Shown: positions 43,601 through 52,085 of the stretch, in pieces
How the letters are laid out: every line of letters starts with the position of its first letter
How positions within the stretch are numbered: the stretch's first letter is position 1
NCBI GenBank assembly: GCA_016717005.1
Contig: JADJUF010000037.1
Span: 186,001-250,000 of the forward strand
Direction: 5' to 3'
Source: Myxococcales bacterium
GTDB taxonomy: Bacteria; Myxococcota_A; Polyangia; Haliangiales; Haliangiaceae
DNA: 64,000 nucleotides
The notes under the pieces: model-generated
The model's database searches: none
The model's input: the letters and a program-made list of their open reading frames with translations, nothing else
Told to the model about the DNA's origin: nothing
Made by a program: the position numbers and the translations under genes

Positions 43601-43986
43601 ACCCGGCCCATGCCGCCCTCACCGAGCAGGCGGATCGGTCGGTACCGGTCCCAGCCCGGCACCGGGAAGCCGTCGACCGCGGCCGGCGGCGCGTCGCCGC
43701 GTAGATCGAGGGTCGGCAACGACGGGGGCCGATCGCGCGCCGCCGGCGGCCGCGGCTCGCTGAGCGCCCGCGCGCTGCTCGACGGACTCGCCGCCAGCGT
43801 GACGTCGGCCAGGCGCGCCCGCAGCGACGCGCAGCGCGCGGCCGAGATGGTCCCGTCCTCTTGCAGCCGCGCCAGCAGGCCCTGCCCCGCCCGCGCCGCC
43901 TCGAGCCCGAGCGCCTCCGCCTCGGTGCGCGCGAGGATGCCCTCGGCGACCACCAGGCGCAGCTCGACCTCGACATCCACCTGCAT
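40693..43986 (-). CDS. Ser/Thr protein kinase with transmembrane helix and TPR repeats
   Basis: A 1097-residue protein. The N-terminal 110 residues are helical and Arg/Ala-rich. The kinase domain is about 113-385: LLGEGGMGRVFLA, VAIKFV (Lys144), HRDLKPSN, VMDFGIAR, MAPEQ. A transmembrane helix (ALAVTGAMLAIIAVALGFGL, about 401-421) leads to an Ala/Arg-rich alpha-solenoid of TPR-like repeats to the C-terminus (e.g. ALGRGYSALGDDERALAELQAAWDAG, NLGINYLERARH). The catalytic and Lys/Asp residues are all present. The repeats are outside if the kinase is cytosolic. It is divergent from the GST gene at 44205. Confidence 0.92.
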   Translation of the reverse strand: MQVDVEVELRLVVAEGILARTEAEALGLEAARAGQGLLARLQEDGTISAARCASLRARLADVTLAASPSSSARALSEPRPPAARDRPPSLPTLDLRGDAPPAAVDGFPVPGWDRYRPIRLLGEGGMGRVFLACDLRLDRNVAIKFVRGDDAELARRVVAEARAQARVNDDRVCKVYEVGEVDGRVYIAMQHVDGAALPDLVGTLTYEQKALVMRGAALGVHEAHRAGLIHRDLKPSNIMVERGGDGALRPFVMDFGIARDWSDSATVTGTVLGTPQFMAPEQARGEVKQLDRRADVYSLGATLYAFLTGRAPIEGDNPLVVLNRISIDAPDPLRSIDPDVPPDLDAIVMKCLEKERAGRYESARALADDLGRFLDGAPVEARSTTSLAYRLRKAARRHWRALAVTGAMLAIIAVALGFGLRERWAAERRAVLARRFTERVERIEALARYSALAPLHDLTNDRAQIRAQMAELEDEIHAAGAAAAGTGHYALGRGYSALGDDERALAELQAAWDAGVHDPRAAYALAITEGRMYQRALRDLERLPATVREQRRPAIEWRYRDPARTHLLASAGTVVPSRAYVAALLAYYEGRYDDALHELDGIATSTAALAWFYEAPLLRGQILHERALAGRRKASDAQLDAQFDAARAALASAAAIGESEPSLFLAIAELEHAIFAIELYGRGQVDESFRRGVEAATRALTLVPDDVDALLVRARFQRGMAEYRGGRGEDAAAPLTQAIADARRAVALAPASVDAKVVLAGCLREDGANLQAVGQDPGPALAQAHQLLETIAPRDRDERMLSELGLVHHIWADYLDEAGADATAQRRQAIDAYRGALAVTDRNGQAWLNLGINYLERARHVALTAPDGDDDLAKAIDALERGRALQPQSLVPDFHQGDAYELRARRAQARGADPEPDWAAAIARYEHGLTINPDLALLHNGICIVEVARAVAARTRGADPTAILVRAEAAARRAIAAAPDQSYGYNNLAEVLIERGQGLRARRGATPLADEEVTIEAASAAVARALELIPDHATFLYNAAELDLMRTRLALDRHRDARPALAAARVSVARAKAAATADTRDLERDLAALVQQVAGTP

Positions 43987-44204
43987 CGTGCGAATTGTAC
44001 CGACTTGCCCGCGGCGCCGGAACCTCGCGCGCCCCGACCTTCGCGCCCGGTGAGGCGGCCTCTGTGGTCCGGCCTGCGACCGATGGCCGGCGGGCGCACG
44101 CCGGCCCCGGCTATCCAGCCCCGCGGTTCGGCGCTAGCCTGCGCGCCCGGCGGGCCGCGCGGTCGGCCCGAACCCTCACCGAACCACGCACGAGGACGCT
44201 CACG

Positions 44205-44819
44205 ATGAAGCTCTACTTCTCTCCCGGTGCCTGCTCGCTCTCGCCCCACATCGTCGCGCGCGAGCTCGGCCTGGCGCTCGAGCTCGACAAGGTCGACAAC
44301 GCGACCAAGCGCACCGCCGCCGGCGTCGACTTCCTGCAGAAGAACCCCAAGGGCTACGTGCCGACGCTCGAGCTCGACGGCGGCGAGGTCCTGACCGAGG
44401 GCCCGGCGATCGTGCAGTACCTGGCCGACCTGAAGCCCGAGGCCAACCTGGCGCCGCCCAACGGCACGATGGCGCGCTACCACCTGCAGGAGATGCTCGG
44501 CTTCATCAACTCCGAGCTGCACAAGAGCTACTCGCCGCTGTTCAACCCCGCCAGCTCGCCCGAGCTGCGCGCCGCGAGCGAGGCCTACCTGCGCCGCCGC
44601 TACGCGACGATCGAGGCCGCGCTGGCCGGCAAGGCGTTCCTGTTCGGCGATCAGTTCACGGTCGCCGACGCCTACCTGTTCGTCGTGACCAAGTGGGCCC
44701 GGTTCCTGAAGCTCGATCTGTCGGAGTTCCCCAACCTGATGGCGTTCCAGGACCGGGTCACCGACCGGCCGGCGGTGCAGGAGGCGATGGCGGCCGAGGG
44801 CCTGCGCACCAAGCGCTGA
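44205..44819 (+). CDS. gst: Glutathione S-transferase (beta-class like)
   Basis: A 204-residue protein. The N-terminus MKLYFSPGACSLSPHIVARELGLALE has the PGACS motif with the catalytic Cys of beta-class bacterial GSTs. KGYVPTLELDGGEVLTEGPAIVQYLAD gives the cis-Pro and the ES/EG glutathione-binding loop. The C-terminal GDQFTVADAYLFVVTKWARFLKL carries the N-capping box. Cytosolic glutathione transferase; substrates unknown. A GAGGA Shine-Dalgarno lies before the ATG. Confidence 0.92.
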   Translation: MKLYFSPGACSLSPHIVARELGLALELDKVDNATKRTAAGVDFLQKNPKGYVPTLELDGGEVLTEGPAIVQYLADLKPEANLAPPNGTMARYHLQEMLGFINSELHKSYSPLFNPASSPELRAASEAYLRRRYATIEAALAGKAFLFGDQFTVADAYLFVVTKWARFLKLDLSEFPNLMAFQDRVTDRPAVQEAMAAEGLRTKR

Positions 44820-44868
44820 GCCGCGCGGCGCCTGACGCGACGTTCGACCGCCGTGCGACACTCGCGCG

Positions 44869-45480
44869 ATGCACCGGCTCCCGCTGCTCATCCTCGTCTG
44901 CGCGCTCGGGTGTGACAAGAAGGCGCCGACCAAGGTCGAGGGGCGCCCGATCAAGATCGAGGCCGCGGCGGCGACCGACGAGGCGACCTGGCAGACGCGG
45001 TCGTCGCTGAAGGTCGCGCCCCAGGCCGGGGCGTTCGTCGTCAGCGACGGCGCCGGCCGCTTCACGCTCACGCTGCCCCAGGAGCCGCGGCTCACCGGCG
45101 AGCGCGTGAGCGAGGGCGGGGTCACCGCGTGGAACGCCCAGGCGATCATGCCGGGGACCGAGGTCGACGTGCAGTTCGGCGTGGTGTCGATGCGCGACGG
45201 CGACATGCCGGCGTCGATGCTGGCCGAGCTGGCCGACGCGCCCACGCAGCTCGCGGCCGCGACCGGCGGCGCGGTGGCCAAGAACGCGACCGAGACCCTC
45301 GCGGGCGCGCCGGCGCGCGTGTTCGAGATCACGGTGCCCGACGGCCGCCGGCTGTTCGGCTGGCACGTGACGTCGCCGGCGCACGGGCGCATGTACCAGC
45401 TCAACTGCGTCGGCCCCGACGGCGCGCCGGCGCGCACCGCGTGCGCGGCGGTCGCCGCATCGCTGACGCTGGCGCCCTGA
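44869..45480 (+). CDS. Lipoprotein of unknown function
   Basis: A 203-residue protein with lipobox (LLILVCALGC, then DKKAPTKVEG). The mature part is beta-rich (AGAFVVSDGAGRFTLTLPQEPRLTGERVSEGG; DVQFGVVSMRDGD), with two C-terminal Cys in NCVGPDGAPARTACA. No family recognised. It lies 49 bases after the GST gene and 76 before the aminotransferase gene. Confidence 0.7.
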   Translation: MHRLPLLILVCALGCDKKAPTKVEGRPIKIEAAAATDEATWQTRSSLKVAPQAGAFVVSDGAGRFTLTLPQEPRLTGERVSEGGVTAWNAQAIMPGTEVDVQFGVVSMRDGDMPASMLAELADAPTQLAAATGGAVAKNATETLAGAPARVFEITVPDGRRLFGWHVTSPAHGRMYQLNCVGPDGAPARTACAAVAASLTLAP

Positions 45481-45555
45481 CCGTCCGCGAGAGGTTGCCA
45501 CTTTGTGCCGGCCCGCCGACGGGCACGTTGCCGGCGCTCGCGACTCTGTCCGGGC

Positions 45556-46788
45556 ATGCACACCTCGCTCGAAGCGACCATGGCCCGCGGCCGCGCCGCC
45601 GGCGTCACCCAGCGGATCGCCCGCACGATCGGCGCCGACGGCCGCACGATCACCCTCGAGCCCGATGGCCGCGAGGTGCTGTCGTTCGCGACCTGCAGCT
45701 ACCTCGCGCTCGACCGCGACCCGCGGCTGGCCGCCGAGGCGATCGCCGCGATCGAGCGCTGCGGCGTCGCGTTCAGCGCGTCGCGCTGCTTCGTGACCAG
45801 CCCGCTCTACGCCGAGGCCGACGCGCTGCTCGAGGAGGTGTTCGGCCGCCCGGTGGTGCTGGCCGGCTCGACCACGCTGGCCCACGGCGCCGCGCTGCCG
45901 ATCTTGCTCGAGCGCACGGACGTCGTCCTGTTCGACCAGCAGGTCCACCACAGCGTCCAGACGGCGCTGGCGGCGCTCGGCCCCCGCGGGCCGCGGTGTC
46001 AGGCCCTGCCCCACGCCGATCTGGACGCGCTCGACGACGCCGTCGCCGCGGCGCTGGCCGGCGGCGCGCGCCGGGTCTGGTACTGCGCCGACGGCATCTA
46101 CAGCATGTTCGGCGACCGGCTCGACGTGACCGGGCTGGCGGCGCTGATGGCGCGCCACCCGGCGCTGCACGCCTACCTCGACGACGCCCACGGCATGAGC
46201 TGGTGCGGCCGGCGCGGCCGCGGCTCGCTGTTCGACGCCGACCTGCCGATCGAGCGCACGGTGATCGCGACCTCGCTGAGCAAGGGCTTCGGTGCCAGCG
46301 GCGGTGTGCTCGCGGTGCCCGATCGCGCGACCAAGCACCGCATCGAGAACCTGGGCCCGTCGCTGATGTTCGGCATCCAGCTGTCGCCGCCGGCGCTGGG
46401 CGCGGTGTGCGCGAGCGCGCGCATCCACCTCTCTGACGAGCTGCCGGTGATGCAGGCCCAGATCGGCGCGCGCATGGCCGACGCGCGCGCGGTGCTGCGC
46501 GCGCACCCGCTCCTGGGCCCGCGCCTGCCAGCCGTCGCTGGCGACGTGACCCCGGTGCAGTACCTGACGCTGGGCGGCACCGACACCGTCATCGACGCCG
46601 CCGCCGCCCTCCTGGCCCGCGGCGTGCTGGTCAACCCGGTGGCGTTCCCCGCGGTGCCGCGCAACGCCGGCGGCATCCGCATCACGATCACCCGCGCCCA
46701 CACCTCGGCCGACCTGGCGACGCTGGTGGACGCCGTCGTCGAGGTCATCGACGAGGTGGTCGCGCCGGTCGCGCGCCTGACCGCCTGA
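45556..46788 (+). CDS. Alpha-oxoamine synthase family PLP-dependent enzyme
   Basis: A 410-residue protein. Features of the KBL/BioF/SPT/ALAS family: YLALDRDPRLAAEA start, AHGAALPILLERTDVVLFDQQVHHSV, DDAHGMSWCG (Asp209/Asp210 and His212, contacting PLP), and SLSKGFGASGG with Lys243 as the internal aldimine. The family joins an amino acid to an acyl-CoA with loss of CO2 (as in 7-keto-8-aminopelargonate or sphinganine synthesis, and CqsA autoinducer synthesis). No biotin or sphingolipid neighbours are seen, so the product is unknown. It ends exactly where the opposite gene ends. Confidence 0.85.
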   Translation: MHTSLEATMARGRAAGVTQRIARTIGADGRTITLEPDGREVLSFATCSYLALDRDPRLAAEAIAAIERCGVAFSASRCFVTSPLYAEADALLEEVFGRPVVLAGSTTLAHGAALPILLERTDVVLFDQQVHHSVQTALAALGPRGPRCQALPHADLDALDDAVAAALAGGARRVWYCADGIYSMFGDRLDVTGLAALMARHPALHAYLDDAHGMSWCGRRGRGSLFDADLPIERTVIATSLSKGFGASGGVLAVPDRATKHRIENLGPSLMFGIQLSPPALGAVCASARIHLSDELPVMQAQIGARMADARAVLRAHPLLGPRLPAVAGDVTPVQYLTLGGTDTVIDAAAALLARGVLVNPVAFPAVPRNAGGIRITITRAHTSADLATLVDAVVEVIDEVVAPVARLTA

Positions 46789-48999
46789 TCACTGGAACAG
46801 CTGGGCGCGCTCGATCAGCTCGGCCAGCCCGGGCTCCTGCAGGTCGCGCGGCTTGCCGGGATGGATGATCGAGATCTGACAGCTCTCGGCGGCCTGGACC
46901 AGCTGGGCGAACGTGCCGGCGTCGGGGTTGGCGATGTAGGCCTGCTTGTTGCCGTCGTAAGCGAACATCCGGTCGTTGAGGCGCGTGCACTCGTTGCAGG
47001 TCGTGCAGCGCGCGGTCTCGATGTACGGATCGTCGCTCGAGGTCGGCGGCGCCGCGCTCTCGACGGCCGGCGTCGCCGCGACGACCGTGATCGGTGCTGG
47101 CCCCGCGCTCGCCGGGGCCGCGCCCGCCGGGGCCGCGGTCGCCGGGGCCGCGACCGCCGCCGAGGTCCGCTCGCGCTCGGCCCAGGCCAGCTGCTCACGC
47201 GCGAGCAGCCGCGCGGCGTGCGAGTTGTGGATCCCGCCCAGCTCCTGCAGGCTGCGCCACGCCTCGGCGCACGCGCGGGTCTCGGCCACGACGCGCTCGT
47301 CGACGATCACCCGGGCGAGGACGTCGTCGCCGTCGACCATCAGCAGGAACGGCACGCGCTCGTCGCGGACGCCGCCGGCGATCACCTCGGCCACCGGCGC
47401 CAGCGCGTCGCCGCCGCGCGCGTGCGGGACCGCCGCGAGGTGCCCGGCGTAGCGGCGGTCGCAGGCCGCGAAGTCGGCGTACGTGAACGCCTGCTCGACC
47501 TCGACCCGCTGCTGCTCGCCGTCGGCGTAGCTGAGCGCGTGGACCGGCCAGGCGCGCTCGGGCTGAGGGTTGCCGACGATCGAGAACCGCGTCGCCCAGT
47601 CGGGCCCGGCCTTGGGGTCGAAGCTGAACACCGGGAACGCGCGGCCCTGGAGCGCCGCGCCGGCGACGAGGTACGCGGGCAGGTCGGTGCCGCCCCGGCT
47701 GGCGCCGGAGAACACGCTGACCAGCGCCGAGCCGGGCGCGGCGATGCCGCCGAGGATCCGGTCGCGGACCGCGTACAGGCTGGCGCCCGGGGCCTGGACC
47801 ACGTGGACCTGGCCCAGCCCCATCGCCATCGCCGCGAGGCGCTCGACGCGCACGCCGAAGCCACCCGGGCCGTCGCCGTCGTCGTCGTCGCTGAGGTGCG
47901 CGAACAGATCGTCGGCCTCGACCACGACCTTGACCGGCAGCTCGCTCGACAGGAGCTCGAGCAGCCGCGCGCCCTCGCCGGGCTGGGTCCGGGCCGTGTC
48001 GAGGCAGACCAGGAAGTCAGGGAACAGCTCGCGATCGCCGGGGCGCAGGTCGCGTTCGAACATGCGGTCGAGCAGCCGATCGTGGCGCGCCTCGTCGTAG
48101 AGGCCCTCGACCTCGAGCTCGGCGATCGCGATCGCCTTGGCCAGCCGACGCATCGCCGGCCGCCGCGCGCGGTGGGCGGCGACCGCGGCCGCGCAGGTGT
48201 CGAAGACGAAGCCGTCGGCGGCGGTGGCCGCGGCGCTCGGGATCAGCTCGTGGGCCTCGAGCACGGCCAGCGCGTCGCGCACGCGCTGGACCCGCGCGGC
48301 GGGCATCGGGCGCGCCGCGGTCCGGGTCAGCACCCGCGACATCGCCGCGAAGTCGAAGACGTCGCCGTGGGCCGGGCCGAACGACGCCGCGAGCTGCGCC
48401 GGGCTGCGCCCCTCGGGCGAGGCCAGGTGATGGGCGCGGATGATCTCGCGCAGCCGCAACGCCAGGCGGCGAGTCAGGTCCTCGAGGCGCCGGACCTTGG
48501 CGCGCTGGGTGACGCGCCACAGGTGCGTGACCAGCCGGAGCGCGACACCGGCGCCGCAGTCGAGCAGCGCGCCGTCGATCGTCAGGGCCGCCCGGGCCTC
48601 GGCCAGCACCGCGGCCGCCCCGGGATCGGTGGCAGCGATCCGCGCCGCGGCGCTGGCCCACAGCGCGGTCAGCGAGCCGGCCGCGCCGGCGGCGACCTCG
48701 GCGCGGATCGCGCGCTCGAGCCGCAGGACCAGCAGCCGGGTGCGCTCGCCGGCGGTGCCGCGCGGCGCGATCGCCTGCAGGAGCGCGTCGATCACCTCCG
48801 ACAGCGAGCGGACGCACGCGTCCGGCGCGTCGTCGTCGACGAGCACCAGCGGGAAGTCGTAGCGGAGCGCCGCCAGATCGCGGTGCGCCGCCAGCAGCGC
48901 CGGCCGCAGCCGGCGGTCGGCGTCGACGGCGTCGGCCGCGCCGCGGGTGCGGGCGCCGGCGAAGTGGAAGGCGAGGTGGGGATGAAACTCGGCTTGCAT
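46789..48999 (-). CDS. Large third subunit of the 2-oxoacid oxidoreductase locus, ending in a [4Fe-4S] ferredoxin-like domain
   Basis: A 736-residue protein. The N-terminal 380 residues are an Ala/Arg-rich helical region with no recognised motif. A central part (GASLYAVRDRILGGIAAPGSALVSVF; AALQGRAFPVFSFDPKAGPDWATRFSIVGNPQPERAWPV) resembles the C-terminal portion of pyruvate:ferredoxin oxidoreductase (NifJ-like) TPP domains, but the GDG..N TPP motif is absent. After an Ala/Pro linker, C665xxC668xxC671 ... C707 form one [4Fe-4S] ferredoxin-like domain. It follows the beta-subunit gene by 14 bases and ends abutting the opposite gene. It is probably an electron-transfer or scaffolding subunit. 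Confidence 0.75.
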   Translation of the reverse strand: MQAEFHPHLAFHFAGARTRGAADAVDADRRLRPALLAAHRDLAALRYDFPLVLVDDDAPDACVRSLSEVIDALLQAIAPRGTAGERTRLLVLRLERAIRAEVAAGAAGSLTALWASAAARIAATDPGAAAVLAEARAALTIDGALLDCGAGVALRLVTHLWRVTQRAKVRRLEDLTRRLALRLREIIRAHHLASPEGRSPAQLAASFGPAHGDVFDFAAMSRVLTRTAARPMPAARVQRVRDALAVLEAHELIPSAAATAADGFVFDTCAAAVAAHRARRPAMRRLAKAIAIAELEVEGLYDEARHDRLLDRMFERDLRPGDRELFPDFLVCLDTARTQPGEGARLLELLSSELPVKVVVEADDLFAHLSDDDDGDGPGGFGVRVERLAAMAMGLGQVHVVQAPGASLYAVRDRILGGIAAPGSALVSVFSGASRGGTDLPAYLVAGAALQGRAFPVFSFDPKAGPDWATRFSIVGNPQPERAWPVHALSYADGEQQRVEVEQAFTYADFAACDRRYAGHLAAVPHARGGDALAPVAEVIAGGVRDERVPFLLMVDGDDVLARVIVDERVVAETRACAEAWRSLQELGGIHNSHAARLLAREQLAWAERERTSAAVAAPATAAPAGAAPASAGPAPITVVAATPAVESAAPPTSSDDPYIETARCTTCNECTRLNDRMFAYDGNKQAYIANPDAGTFAQLVQAAESCQISIIHPGKPRDLQEPGLAELIERAQLFQ

Positions 49000-49013
49000 G
49001 GGGCGCCTCGCGA

Positions 49014-49997
49014 TCAGCTCGGCTCGCCGGGGTGGTCCCCGGGCCAGATCGTGTACTTGTCGAGCTCGGCCTCGAGGCCAGCCCGGATGACGGCGGCGGT
49101 GCGCGGCACGGTCGCGGCGCGCAGCTCCTCGTAGCGCGGCACCTCGGGGTCCCAGTACAGGAGCCCGACCGGGATCGGATCGATCACCGACGCGATGTCG
49201 CGCGCCTCGGACATGTTCGCGGGGTCGTGGACGCGGGTGTTCTTGTAGACCCGCTGCAGCGCCGGCGGGATCGCGATGCCGCGCTCGTGGGTGAGCAGCT
49301 GCACCCGGGCCGGATCGCGGATCGCCTGGTCGTGCATCCCGGGCATGAACTCGGGGCAGCGCTGGATCACGCGCACGAACGACAGGCCCTGGTGCCGGAA
49401 CGCCGCCGCCAGCACCTCGTAGACCAGGTCGGGGATCCAGTCGACGACCTGGGCCACGAACGACACGTTCTGGACCCCGAGCGTGACCGTCAGCGGGTTG
49501 AGCGCCTCGAGGTAGGCGCCGCGCGGCGTGGTGTTGCTCTTGAGGCCGATCGGCGACGTCGGCGACGCCTGCTTCTTGGTCAGCCCGTAGACCTGGTTGT
49601 CGTGCAGGACCACGGTCATGTTCATGTTGTAGCGGATGGCGTGGATCCAGTGCGCCGCGCCGATGCTGCAGCAGTCGCCGTCGCCGGTGTTGACGAACAC
49701 CGTCAGGTCGGGCCGCGCCAGCTTGACGCCCTCGGCGATCGGCAGGGCCCGGCCGTGGATGCCGTGGAAGCCGTAGGTCTTCATGTAGTGCGGGAACCGG
49801 CTCGAGCAGCCGATGCCCGACACGAACACGGTCTTCTCGGGCCGCAGATCGTTGTCGCGGCACAGGCGCTGGACCGCCGCGAGGATGGCGTTGTCGCCGC
49901 AGCCGTTGCACCAGCGCGGCACGCCGCTCTGGTACTCGTCGAGCTCGTGGTGCTCGTCGAACATCTTCAGGACGCAGTCGGTGGCGCAGGTGGTCAT
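49014..49997 (-). CDS. korB: 2-oxoacid:ferredoxin oxidoreductase beta subunit
   Basis: A 327-residue protein with the TPP-binding motif GDGDCCSIG (about 105-113) and NQVYGLT. [4Fe-4S] ligands are suggested by C30xxC33, C64 and the Cys in IQRCPEF, as in the OFOR beta family. PRWCNGCGDNAILAAVQR is the family N-terminal motif. It pairs with the alpha subunit to oxidise 2-oxoacids (typically 2-oxoglutarate) with CoA and reduce ferredoxin. Its start overlaps the alpha-subunit stop (ATGA). Confidence 0.93.
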   Translation of the reverse strand: MTTCATDCVLKMFDEHHELDEYQSGVPRWCNGCGDNAILAAVQRLCRDNDLRPEKTVFVSGIGCSSRFPHYMKTYGFHGIHGRALPIAEGVKLARPDLTVFVNTGDGDCCSIGAAHWIHAIRYNMNMTVVLHDNQVYGLTKKQASPTSPIGLKSNTTPRGAYLEALNPLTVTLGVQNVSFVAQVVDWIPDLVYEVLAAAFRHQGLSFVRVIQRCPEFMPGMHDQAIRDPARVQLLTHERGIAIPPALQRVYKNTRVHDPANMSEARDIASVIDPIPVGLLYWDPEVPRYEELRAATVPRTAAVIRAGLEAELDKYTIWPGDHPGEPS

Positions 49998-51904
49998 GAC
50001 GGCTCCTTGGCCGGGCGCGACAGGTGCGCGCGCGCGACGCCGACGATCGTCCGGGGCTTGAGCGGGGCGCCGCGCACCTCGGTCCAGCAGTCGACGTCGA
50101 CCAGGTAGCGGGCGCGCAGCAGCATCGCCAGCGCGGCGTAGCGGCGGTTGTCCGCGTCGATGATCCCGGGCTCGAGCGTGTCGGACCAGTTCTGCTCGAT
50201 CGTGATCACGCGCGGGAACTTCCGCAGGATCTCGCCGATGCCCGACGCCATCGGCTGCAGGAACTTGAGGTGCACCGACGACACCCGCAGGCCCTCGGCC
50301 CGCAGCCGGTCGACCGCCTCCTCGATCGCGCCCTTGCTCGAGCCCCAGCCGACCAGCAGCAGGTCGCCGGCGTCACCGCCGTAGACCGTCGGCGGCTTGA
50401 GCGTCCGCTGCAGCGCGGCCAGCTTGAGGCTGCGGTGGCGGAGGCCCTCCTCGTTGATCTGCGGATCGTACGCGACGCGGCTGGCGCGATCGTGGGCGAG
50501 CCCGGTCAGCGTGTGCATGCCCCCGGGCTGGCCGGGCACGAACCGCGGCGCGATGCCGGTGACCGGGTCCCAGTCGTAGGGCTTGGCGCCGGGCGGCACC
50601 GGGCTCTGATCGACCGGCGGCGCCAGCCAGTCCTCGCTGAAGCTGGGGCGCGGGAACGGCTGCTGCCCGGTCGCCAGGTTGGCGTCCGACAGCACGACCA
50701 CGACCATGTTGAACGTCTCGGCGATCTTCCGGGCGGTGATGATCGCGTAGAAGCAGTCCTCGATCGTCGCCGCCGCCAGCACCACCTTGGGCGCGTCGCC
50801 GTGGCTGCCGAACATCGTCGCCAGCAGGTCGCCCTGCTCGGTCTTGGTCGGCTGGCCGGTCGACGGCCCGCCCCGCTGCACGTTCAGCACCACCAGCGGC
50901 ACCTCGGCCATGACCGCCAGGCCCAGCGCCTCCTGCTTGAGCGAGTAGCCGGGGCCCGAGGTGATCGTGATCGCGCACTTGCCGGCGTACGAGGCGCCGA
51001 TCGCGAACGCGCACGCGGCCAGCTCGTCCTCGGCCTGGTGGACGATGCCGCCGACCTTCTCGAACACCTCGGACAGGTAGTGCGAGGTCGAGGTCGCCGG
51101 CGTGATCGGGTACATCGCGCAGATCTCGATGCCCGACGCGATCACCCCGAGCGCGGCCGCGGTGTTGCCGTTGACCACGATCAGCGGCTCGGCGCCCGGC
51201 ACCGCCGGGACCGCGTACTTGAAGTCGAGGTTGGCCTCGCCCCAGCGAAAGCCGGCGTCGACGAGGGCCTGGTTGCTGTGCACGACCGCGGCGTCCTTCT
51301 TGCGGAACGTCAGCGCGATCTGCTCGTGCGCGAGCCGCAGATCGAGGCTGTAGATGCTGCACAGGATGCCGAGCGCGAACATGTTCTTGCCCTTGCGCGC
51401 GTCCTGGAGCAGCGACCGGCACTCGCGCTCCATCGGGATCTCGATGACCCGGAAGCCGCGGGCGACGAGGTCGTCGTGGGTGGCCACGTACGACGCGGCG
51501 ATCCGGGCGTCGGCGTGCTCGCGCCACAGGCTCTCGAGCAGGATGACCGCGCCGGGCTTGAGCTCGCTGATCCGGCCCAGCAGGACCTGCTCGTTGAACG
51601 CGACCACGAGGTCGGCGTCGTCGCCGCCGTTGTTGACCCGGCGGCCGCCGAAGCGGATGCGGTTGCCGCTGGCGCCGGCGACGCTGCGGGCCGGCGGCTG
51701 GATCTCGGCCGGGATGATCTCGACGGTCCAGACGCCGTTGCCCATGCGGGCGGCGATCGCGGCGAAGGCCTGACCGCAGCGCTGGGCGCCCTCGCCCGAG
51801 TCGCTGATCACCTCGATGACGTGCTCCTCGAGCACGGCGACGGGCCTGGCGTTCGCGACCGGCGGGCCGCGGCGTTCGGAGGGGGCTGTGTGAGTGTGGT
51901 GCAT
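49994..51904 (-). CDS. korA: 2-oxoacid:ferredoxin oxidoreductase gamma-alpha fusion subunit
   Basis: A 636-residue protein. The N-terminal gamma-type domain (about 30-210: VIEVISDSGEGAQRCGQAFAAIA, DLVVAFNEQVLLGRISELKPGAVILLE) is followed by the alpha domain with YPITPATSTSHYLSE, AITITSGPGYSLKQEALGLAVMAEVPLVVLNVQRGGPSTGQPTKTEQGDLL and a C-terminal transketolase-like part. This fused organisation matches KorA-type enzymes. With KorB it makes an acyl-CoA and reduced ferredoxin. Substrate specificity (2-oxoglutarate versus others) is inference. Confidence 0.93.
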   Translation of the reverse strand: MHHTHTAPSERRGPPVANARPVAVLEEHVIEVISDSGEGAQRCGQAFAAIAARMGNGVWTVEIIPAEIQPPARSVAGASGNRIRFGGRRVNNGGDDADLVVAFNEQVLLGRISELKPGAVILLESLWREHADARIAASYVATHDDLVARGFRVIEIPMERECRSLLQDARKGKNMFALGILCSIYSLDLRLAHEQIALTFRKKDAAVVHSNQALVDAGFRWGEANLDFKYAVPAVPGAEPLIVVNGNTAAALGVIASGIEICAMYPITPATSTSHYLSEVFEKVGGIVHQAEDELAACAFAIGASYAGKCAITITSGPGYSLKQEALGLAVMAEVPLVVLNVQRGGPSTGQPTKTEQGDLLATMFGSHGDAPKVVLAAATIEDCFYAIITARKIAETFNMVVVVLSDANLATGQQPFPRPSFSEDWLAPPVDQSPVPPGAKPYDWDPVTGIAPRFVPGQPGGMHTLTGLAHDRASRVAYDPQINEEGLRHRSLKLAALQRTLKPPTVYGGDAGDLLLVGWGSSKGAIEEAVDRLRAEGLRVSSVHLKFLQPMASGIGEILRKFPRVITIEQNWSDTLEPGIIDADNRRYAALAMLLRARYLVDVDCWTEVRGAPLKPRTIVGVARAHLSRPAKEPS

Positions 51905-52085
51905 GGCGGTCCTCGTCGGTGCCCTAGTGCTCCGACCGGGTGATCGAGATCCGTCCACGGCGTCGAGGCGCCCCGAGGGCGAGGCGCAACGACGAAGGGC
52001 TGCTGCCTGTAACTCGAGGAGTTGGAACGAAGCCCATGGGGATGGATCGGCGGTGTGGCGGGTTCAGAATCATCCGGTCGGTGCA
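51905..52085. other. Gap between nfnB and korA
   Basis: 181 bases, with one hairpin AACTC-GAG-GAGTT at about 52010-52023. It may carry a weak internal promoter or a processing site. Confidence 0.4.

Noticed and set aside
47094..49134. 757-residue plus-strand frame opposite the ferredoxin-like subunit
   Set aside because: Shadow of the coding strand; no motifs.
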